64,000 nucleotides of DNA, taken from Antedon mediterranea. Lineage: Eukaryota > Echinodermata > Crinoidea > Comatulida > Antedonidae. The notes below the pieces were generated by a model. That model had not been told where the DNA came from. It saw only the letters and a list, made by a program, of their open reading frames with translations, and did not search any database. The stretch is taken from positions 24,658,288 through 24,722,287 of the forward strand of contig NC_092676.1 of the NCBI RefSeq assembly GCF_964355755.1, read 5' to 3'. Of this stretch, positions 1-8,815 are shown piece by piece. Position 1 is the stretch's first letter. Each line of letters starts with the position of its first letter. The translations under genes were made by a program, and so were the position numbers.

Positions 1-180
1 GTAGCATAGCAAAAAGCTATACAAAACAACCTTATTGCTACACATTTTGAAACTTGTGTAGCAAAAAATACAAAACTATGTTTCTCGACTTAAAAATCAG
101 TTTGATTAGCAATATTGCTAACAAAATGTTTAAATGAAATTTTTCCCTGAGTATATCTTTATAAATCAACAGGCACAGAA
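1..180 (+). repeat. SINE body fragment, cut by the window start
   Basis: The first 180 bases match positions 50405-50690 almost base for base: both begin gtagcatagcaaaaa, both have the internal ttgctacacat and tttctcga stretches, and both end near caggcacagaa. The copy at 50275 carries a tRNA-like head upstream of this body, so this is the 3' part of the same tRNA-derived SINE, whose head lies before the window. The other copy has about 110 extra bases near its 3' end. The element lies in an intron of the phosphatase gene that follows. Confidence 0.7.
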
Positions 181-674
181 CAAACCGTCCGGTGATATAC
201 TGACATTTTAATTATTTGAAACGATAAAACAGTCACCTCTTGGACACTATGTCGGCCGTAGTGTTAAATTTATATTGCAACTCCTCATCTACTACCGGTT
301 TCACTAGAAAGTTTAGAGTGTCCAAAAGGAGAGATACAGTAAAACAGTTTGTAAGATTATACTAAACATACTACTTGAATGGTAATAAGAATAAGCTGCA
401 AATAATATTAGGAAACATTTGATAAACTTTAATTTTCCTGTCACGTGTTTTATCCACACTTTACTAACTCAACATTTGTAGCAATAAGGGTAGTTTTAAC
501 AATTATTCATATCATACCACCAGAAAAAACGATACAATAGTATAGGGTAAATAATACAATAGTTTAGTAAACTGACCGATTATTAGGTATAGTATACTAT
601 ATGATTAAACAATTCAGATACAGTACTGTACACAGTATTCGTATTTGACACTAATTCTGTTTTTGCCAATATAG

Positions 675-1413
675 AGAGAAGACGATGATAATAGTGCCTT
701 AGTATACCGCGGAATAAAAGCTACAGATGTACAAACGTTTAACATTCTACCCATGTTGGAAGAATCTGCTAACTTTATCAACACTGCAATAGAATCGGGA
801 GGTAATGTCTGGGTTTTTCTTAATTGTGACACCGATTCTCTGTACTGTGGTATTAATATTTGTGCAGTATCATAGGCACATTCTGTAATACCGTGTTACA
901 TATGTATCACATGTGACAACTGTATTATTTAACGGTTATGACCCATTCATACAAACGTCACAATTGACACATATGTCACTGTATTTCTAGATAAATAATA
1001 GATACAGAACCGAGAATCTGTAAAGCCGATTTTCCACTAGTCGAATTTTATCGCGCAAATCGAAAGCGTCAGCTTATACGCATGCGTAGAGAGGGAATTG
1101 GAAGATGGAAACATGAATACGCATGTTGTGTATAAGCTGATGCTTTCGATTAACGCGCGAACAAATTCGCCTACGGATACATTAATAGAATAGCATTGAA
1201 CATTTTCTGTTTGTTTCAGGCAAAATTCTTGTTCATTGTGTCGAAGGCTTCAGTAGATCTCCCACAGCTGTTGCTGCATACCTAATGCTACACAAAGATT
1301 ACACGGTCCAGAATGCCTTGCGAACTATCCGATCCAGGAGAGAAGTCTGTCCAAACGATGGCTTTCTAAAACAACTAATCAAACTACAACAACAGATTAA
1401 TGATACAAAATAA
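675..1413 (+). CDS. DUSP3: DUSP3-like dual-specificity phosphatase, last two exons (5' partial)
   Basis: Exons are 675-801 and 1220-1413 (stop TAA 1411-1413), joined in phase 1 by a GT-AG intron. The first ends E-S-G and completes a glycine with the next, giving GGKILVHCVEGFSRSPTAVA. The HCxxxxxR signature loop of cysteine phosphatases is complete: the catalytic Cys and the phosphate-binding Arg are both present. The exon before it has the conserved YRGIKATDVQTFN stretch, which in VHR/DUSP3 precedes the general-acid region. The C-terminal NDGFLKQL is also typical. In the family the enzyme dephosphorylates phospho-Tyr and phospho-Thr of proteins such as MAP kinases and has no extra targeting domain; that is family knowledge. 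The N-terminal exon or exons lie upstream of the window, and I could not find one in 1-674. The intron contains an inverted-repeat element at 1041-1170. DUSP3 rather than an atypical DUSP relative (DUSP13/26/27) is the best fit by eye, but not certain. Confidence 0.88.
1041..1170. repeat. Short inverted-repeat element (MITE-like) in the DUSP3 intron
   Basis: The arm around 1048-1085 (tcgaaagcgtcagcttata then cgcatgcg) returns inverted at 1119-1160 (cgcatg then tataagctgatgctttcga), with a spacer of about 35 bases. Extended arms reach tcgaatt and aattcg at the outside. There is no coding capacity. It looks like a small non-autonomous DNA transposon or its hairpin remnant. Confidence 0.6.
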
Positions 1414-2065
1414 CATAAACAGTTTTTATACACATTTTAAAACAAATACAGTTTTTCCAGACGTTTGGGATGGAGGCAAAAGTTTTTTTTAAAAAGAAAA
1501 ACATTGTATTATATTTACATTATTTTTCCATTCACGACAATACATAAATATTGTTTGCGAAATCAAATGTTGATATAAAGTTTACATCACGTATATATAG
1601 TTCCGAACCTCGCTATTGTTTTTAGCTTTCAGACCAGTTCCACCCTATTTCACTTATATTCCCTGTTTTCTGAACTTTCTTCATTCTCACTCCTGAGTAC
1701 GATGGAAGTATATTATTGATCGAAACGTCGAGAAACAGTTCTTTTCAGAACAATATAATTTATACCGCAAACTTTACGTCAATAATACAACACTTTTTTT
1801 TACAAATTGTCCGACTGATGAATTCATAATTACACATTTTATTTTGATTATTTAACACAATATGAAATGCTTTTATTTTTTTTTTAATTATAGTGCAATA
1901 ATAAGGGTAAATATTAAGGATAATTTGTCTAGTTTTGTATATGAATATTGTTTTTTATTAGTAGGCTACTGTATTATTTTTTGCTTTAAAACAATAATTA
2001 GTATTGTATTCTAACTGTTATTGATTGACATAATGTTGCTTATTAAGCATGAATTGGTGTGAGTG
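1414..2065. other. Probable 3' UTR and intergenic DNA after DUSP3
   Basis: AT-rich sequence with no credible reading frame. It probably begins with the DUSP3 3' untranslated region, but I see no clear AATAAA close to the stop codon, so the transcript end cannot be placed. Confidence 0.4.
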
Positions 2066-2247
2066 CTAAAGCTTGGTTCCCACTAGAACGTAACGCAAGG
2101 ACGTAAACGCAACGCAAGCGTTTTAACCAATGACCAGGATAGACAGTTAGCAATCACAAGCGAATAAGCCATCGCTTGTGATTGGTCAATTCACTTGCGT
2201 TGCGTTACGTCCTTGCGTTGCGTCGCTAGTGGGAACCACGCTTTAGT
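2066..2247. repeat. Inverted-repeat MITE, gcttggttcccac family, copy 1
   Basis: Starts ctaaagcttggttcccact and ends agtgggaaccacgctttag, so the termini are near-perfect inverted repeats. Inside, cgcaacgcaag returns inverted as cttgcgttgcg. Other members in the window are at 3713, 9364 and 21310. About 180 bases, no coding capacity. Confidence 0.8.
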
Positions 2248-2667
2248 GATGGGTATATATCTTTTTCTTATTCATTTCATTGTCGTTAGTCGGTTGTACA
2301 TTTATCCCTTTCAGTTTAAGTATCTATACGTTCTATAAACTCTACAGTGAATTGTCTAGTTACACTATACTTGCCACGTCATATTTATATAACAATTGTT
2401 TTCGGAAAGTTTAGTTTTTAAATAATTGTTATGCGTAATTGTTATGGCCGAGAATGGTTTTCTCATAAAAAAAAACGTATATGTTTATAGGTTACGATAC
2501 TTTTATAAAGATTTTAAATAATAAATATGCTTGAAATGGAATACAAATGTGTTTATCCTGTTAAATTACGACAGATGAAGAACTGAGTCTGGTAAATAAA
2601 TGAAAAACAAGTTAATAGATAAACATTTCGTATATACAGTATAAAACGGTAAATATTTAATCTTTAC

Positions 2668-2812
2668 TAAAGCTCTGTCTACACTCAACTTTATGTGACA
2701 AAGAAATGTGATGCAGCCATATACTGTGTGGACACGATGACGTCGTATCGCTACCATATTTGGGGATATTACTACCATATTTGGTAGTTTGATAGTTTAG
2801 ACAGAGCTTTAT
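2668..2812. repeat. Inverted-repeat MITE, gctctgtctacac family, copy 1
   Basis: Begins aaagctctgtctacact and ends tagacagagcttt. Internally it carries atggtagtgatatgac-like words on both strands. Five more copies occur at 13751, 13972, 14373, 60751 and 62765, four of them inside introns of real genes. Confidence 0.8.
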
Positions 2813-2892
2813 GAATAATAAAGTATTTTGATAAAATGTTCGGTAATGTGACCGACCAACCCCAAAATAGACGAAACTTGCAGTCTAATAAC

Positions 2893-3184
2893 TTTTTATC
2901 CTTACCCCGTCTTGTTTTTATCCTTACCCCGTCTTGTTTTTATCCTTACCCCGTCTTGTTTTTATCCTTACCCCGTCTTGTTTTTATCCTTACCCCGTCT
3001 TGTTTTTATCCTTACCCCGTCTTGTTTTTATCCTTACCCCGTCTTGTTTTTATCCTTACCCCGTCTTGTTTTTATCCTTACCCCGTCTTGTTTTTATCCT
3101 TATCCCGTCTTGTTTTTATCCTTACCCCGTCTTGTTTTTATCCTTACCCCGTCTTGTTTTTATCCTTACCCCGTCTTGTTTTAT
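2893..3184. repeat. Minisatellite, 22-base unit, about 13 copies
   Basis: Tandem array of the unit tttttatccttaccccgtcttg with a single visible substitution (tta-tcccg near 3107). Because 22 is not a multiple of 3 and the unit has no stop in any of the three frames on this strand, three long overlapping reading frames give the same 22-residue peptide period. These are artefacts of the repeat, not genes. Confidence 0.95.
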
Positions 3185-3273
3185 TAGATTGTTCTTGTAA
3201 AAGGTACAGTGTGCTGGTATAAAAATAATACACGTGTTACAAACAATTTAATGGAAGATCTAATATTTGCATT

Positions 3274-3279
3274 TTTATT
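3274..3279 (-). terminator. Candidate poly(A) signal AATAAA of the LU-domain gene
   Basis: TTTATT on the plus strand, that is AATAAA on the minus strand, about 160 bases after the stop codon of the minus-strand LU gene. Position is suitable; use is inferred. Confidence 0.45.
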
Positions 3280-3436
3280 ATCAGTAAAAAAACATTACAT
3301 GCTGAATATTCTAGTATCATAGGTCCACTGTAAATTACTACAATTAAAGAATACTCAGATAAAACAACTACTGATTGTAATCAGCCTAATGGTTAATTGA
3401 CAGCATATGTAATTAACGAATAGTGGATTGTGCATT

Positions 3437-6400
3437 CTACTTTAGGAATCGTAAAATGATGACGGCAATGAACAGCATTGTGATAGTTATTGGTGTTCTG
3501 ATTATGGCGGTATTACACAAGTTTCCCTCACAACATGTGACACAGCTCAGTTCATTGCCAGGTGTACACTCGCTTATAGCATCCGTAAACGTGCACGTTA
3601 ACTGATTACCACATGAACGGCTTACAACTGAAAAAAAAAACCACAAAAATTAAATGTCTTATTTTACGTAATTTTTAAATTTTAAGATACGATAAAACAC
3701 GGTTTGTGTCTTTATGCTTGGTTCCCACTAGGAAGCAACGCAAGGACGTAAACGCAACGCAATACCAATGACAAGCGACAGCGCAAATAATCCATCGCTT
3801 GTGATTGGTCAAATCACTTGCATTACGTCTTTGTGTTACGTCTCTAGTGAGAACCAAGCCATGTGTTATCAATGTTATGCTGGGCATTTAGACCGGCTTC
3901 AGATTGAGCTAGGTGCCACCCGGAAAAGACATTAATGACACAATAACAATGTTTTCTTGGTGCTGGATGATAGTTTACAGATTGTATGTGTCTATTTTTG
4001 CGGCCATTTTGAATTATCACCCCAACCCACCACACGATATGATTTTCCTGAACTTTTCTGTTCATACAAATAATAAGGACACAAGAAAACATTGTTTCAT
4101 TAATGCCCTTTCCTGTTGACACCTAGCTCAATCTGAGCCGGTCTAATTGCAACCATACATCTATGCTCATTTTAAAATACGATAAAACCAGGGAAGTGTC
4201 CATGATAAAACATACGTGGGCCCTGCGTTATCAAACTATGTTATGCTAAGCAGTGCCATATCTGCTCTGTACTTTGCAATTTCTAGTTTTAGGTTCTGTT
4301 TAAAATAATCGAAAAATGAATAATTTACCACCAGCCGAATCGATAGATTTTAGACATCTTGCACCAGCAGCTTCGTGTAAAAAGTTACACGTTTCAGAAT
4401 TGGTATCGTCATTTACTTTGTCGCAGTTTGAACAATCGTAACATACGAGTGCATCTGGAAATACAACAACGCATTACATTAAATACAAATACACTTCAGA
4501 TAATGGAGGTTGACACATACAACGCAAGTGCGTAACGATGACTACGCGACGCTCGCGCGATGGATCCGAACTGTTGCATTGTGTGCCTACGTTGTGTTGC
4601 GTTGCGACCAAGAAGTGTGGGAGCATGCAAGTTCGTAAACGGTGCATGACGAGTATAAATTGGAAATTAAACGTTGAATAATCAAATAATACATCAATGA
4701 ACTAGAAAGCCACTCCGAGAGTACATACCTCCGCCTACTGTAAAATTCTCCTACATAAGATTTCTCCGGTAAAAAATATATATATATATATATATTGTGT
4801 TCGTAAGGTCGTGTTCGTACGGTGGTTAAAATAAGCGCTTAATTTCACCCATGCCTCGGGTTATAAATTGAGCGTTGTTCGTACTTGAAATATTTAACCG
4901 CTTAAATGCTTAATCGACGAATCACAAACCGGAAATTACGGTATAAGGTCAGTTGTCTTTACAACCTACGACCCCATTTTCGCACGCTAGTTTCGCGTGT
5001 TGTATATTTTTTACTCGCGATCTTTTTTTACAATAACAATTACTTGCTACCTTTTACACTGCTTATCCTTGCGACAAACCTTATGCCTCTTAACGCCGAT
5101 AATCCTGCCGAAATATGCCTTCTCCTGACGACCATTATTTTACTCATTGACGAAAAATTTGAGCCCAATGTTACTAACGACGGAAACACCACCGACCAGC
5201 TAGGCCTACTAAGCGGTCTACACCAACAAGGACAGCACCAGCTGACGATCGCTCTCGAAGCGTGTATGGAAGAGCTTCGTAGGAGAAATGACGGGCCTAG
5301 GCAGCGAACGTTGTCAAAATTTGACACATTGCCTCTATCGGAGATTTATTATCCTCGAAGGCCGAGTATAATTGGATTATCGCTGAAATAACCTGCAAAT
5401 TTGGTGAACATTTTGCCTCGAATTTTTTGTAGCCTGAGGCAAAAGTTAATTGGATCACGCGAACGGAAAGCGGGAATAAGCTGGTATTTTCAACCCCTAC
5501 GAACAGGTAGCGTTTATTTTCAACCTAGCCCCAAGGCATGCATCAGACACCGTTCGTACGTACAGATTATTTACCGATTATAACCAGTTATGCCCATGCT
5601 TGAACGATTCATGGCCATGAAAAAAACACCACGGTGTAAAGCATGCCCTGCGACTTTCCCGCGAAAGAACGCCGGTGACAAACGCCTTTGCTTATACACT
5701 GTGGTGTTTTTCGATGGATTTTAAGTAGTGACAAAAAAATGTCTAATTTTTTTCAATTACACAGTAATGTAGGCCAATCTTTTAAGAACATTTCACAGTA
5801 ATTTGTTTTCTCATACGATCCTCCGTTCAAGAGTTACGATTTTTTAATTAACATGGTGTCCTAAAATCCTGTGAAAACGCTATGTTATTTCTGTTGGTTA
5901 CGCTTCGTTGCACGGCATAATTTGTTTGTCATCGATCGAAGATGTCTTGCGTTTTGTGAAAAAGGCGTTCGCTGTTATTAAAGATGTATTGTCCCTTTGA
6001 CTAATTCCAAAAAAAATCAAAAATAAAAGATTTCGAAAAAAGGTGGGTCATTTTGAAGTATCATAATAGTTATTAACTGTCACCAAAAATTTTAGGGAAA
6101 AAAAAAAATTTAACTGAAATACAGACGTTTTTTTGTTAAAAAAATAACTTTGACTTCCAGTCAAAGTTTTCAATCAAAACATATCCCATAATGAAACGCG
6201 CTTGTTTGGCTACTCTGTATGCATAATCATAAAACTTCCACATGATCTGTGTGAAAATACCTTCTTAACCGTGACGAGTTGTAAACAATCCTAATTTAGC
6301 ATATGCATAATGCGTACTCATGGTTTGAAATCTTTGTTTACTTTTCGCTCATGACGATTTTCCAGATGAAATGTAATCAAACTAATTTACCTGTTAATTA

Positions 6401-8763
6401 CGTAAACTTGTTGTTTTTGGCTCAAATTTTCGACTTAAAGTGAATAACTTTAATTATTACTTTGATATGGCCACTTTAAATTTAGAATATTTTGAGACTT
6501 CAGTGGCGTATCCAGTAGGGGGGCCGGGGGGGGGGGGGCCCGGGCCCCCCCTGATTTCGTTTCCGTCGGCACATCATCGCGGCCGTCGGCAAACAAAGGT
6601 GCCGGGGAAAAAAATAAACTATTTATTCTGACAATAATTGAACTGTAAACATAATTCTTTTGAGTGTTTGTTTATTTACATATCATATCATCATTGATCC
6701 TTTCAGATCAACTATTTTTTATTTTCATTACATCTAACGAAACACGTTAAAAATGTGTAGCACGTACGTACGGCCGTACGCGGTAGATTGTTTACTCAAA
6801 AGTCTTTGACCTTACCCTAAAACCTTGTTTTTGCATGCAGTTGAGCCTCTCATGACCTGAGATTTGTATGTCTTTCCTACGCTAAGAGATTATATAGTTC
6901 CACATGCCATGTGCTTTTTTGTCTAAGATATATTTATTATAAGTGCCAAAAACCCGTTTTTTTTCTCGATATGAGGCCTTTATTATTCAAAATTTTTAAA
7001 GAAAAAGCACATATACCATAAAAAATATCCATGTATTTCATTTTTGGAACAGAATATTCTGTGAGGCTCAACGAAAAAACCACCATTTTGTGATATGATG
7101 TCATCGTAAGCCAATCAAAGCTGAGCTTTCTCGCGATTGGCATTGCTCACGGTTGAATGATTTAGGATTCTAGCTGATTTGATTGGTGGATGCGAATCAC
7201 CCGCAGCGGAATGCTTTCTCTCGCGCGTGTACCATGAATCTCTCTGATCGTTACTACACAAAGTTGAGCAATGAATTTGTCCGAATTCCGTTAAGTAAAC
7301 AACTTTATATATTTTATAAGCATTTAATAACATGTTTTATTGATATTTCCAATGGTGGTATATAAAATAAATTACTAAAGAACGTAATTTTATGTAATTA
7401 TTTTAACCAAACATGGCGTAGTTAATAGAATTGTCGACTGAGGCCGCAATTTTTTTTACTTCTTTCGTGGCTAAAAACGATCATTTTCGGCGATGTTTTA
7501 GACCCTATATTTCGAAAACTACAAGTCAGATTTTCCTAATTCTTTCTTTATTGTAATATGAATACAACATACTAACAGATAATGTTGGTTTGGTTTTAAT
7601 TTTGCATCGTTATCCCATATAAGACAAAGACAATATGACTATGTAATCCTAGAACATATATTGATCAGACAGAGACGTTGTGTATGTACAGATAATGACA
7701 CCAATTTTGTCCGCAAATTGGCAATTCCCGGCCCCCCCCCCCCCAACTTCAAAATCCTGGATACGCCACTCCTTCATTTTGTTGTGTTTCAAGGGACAAT
7801 ACATCTTTAAATATTTTTACCAACTACAACTTGTTTTCTTACGACCACCTTTAATGTCCTTTGAAGCTGAAAATCCTGCCAAGATATGCCTACTCCTTAC
7901 GACCATTTATATGTATACTTGACGATGATTTTGAGCCTACCCTGAACAACGATTTAGACCAAAATATTGACGATCGACGTTCTAGCCCTGCACCAACAAG
8001 GACAACACCTACTAGTCCTTGTAAGTCTTTCTTTATTTGATTCATCCAGTTATTTCTTGGTCTTCCTACGGGTCGTTTTACTTTCCTGTTAGTTTCCTTC
8101 ATTGTTTGTTTGATTGGGGTATCATCCGGTAATCTGTGTCCATACCATTTTAGTCTCCTTCGTTTAATTCTTACTCAATTCTTCTTGTTTTGTTATCTCG
8201 TATATTTTCGTGTTACACACTCTATCTGTTAATTTAATATCTATCATCTTTCGCAACATTTTCCTGTGATATATATCTATACTCTCTTGTAATTTTTTGT
8301 TTAGTACCCAGAGTTCACTGTTATATAAGAAAATACTTGTTTATGTATGCGTCAAACAAACGGGATTTCACGTCTATAGACATCGTTTTGTGTTCTAGCG
8401 ACGACTTCAGCTTGTTATATGCCATAGCTGCTAGTGATTTTCTTCTTTTAATGTCTTTTTCTGTGTCCAAGTTACTACCGAGGTATTTGCATTCTTCCCA
8501 TTTACTATCGGTGTTTCTTCCTATTAGGTATTCTTCTGTTTTACTTTCGTTTCAACGAAGCGTAACCAACAGAAATAACATAGCGTTTTCACAGGATTTC
8601 AGGACACCATGTTAATTAAAAAATAGTAATATAGCTTTTTGTTAGTTGTGACCTTGACATATGAACTTTTCCTCTCAAATTCGAACTCGTCCGAGCTTTT
8701 GGGGCATAGATCATTGTGGCCAAATTTGGTGAGCACCGGGTAAAAACTGTGGCCTCCAGGCAG

Positions 8764-8815
<52 letters not shown>

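Noticed and set aside
2836-3222. Three overlapping 88-128 residue frames
   Set aside because: All derive from the 22-base minisatellite; no other coding features.
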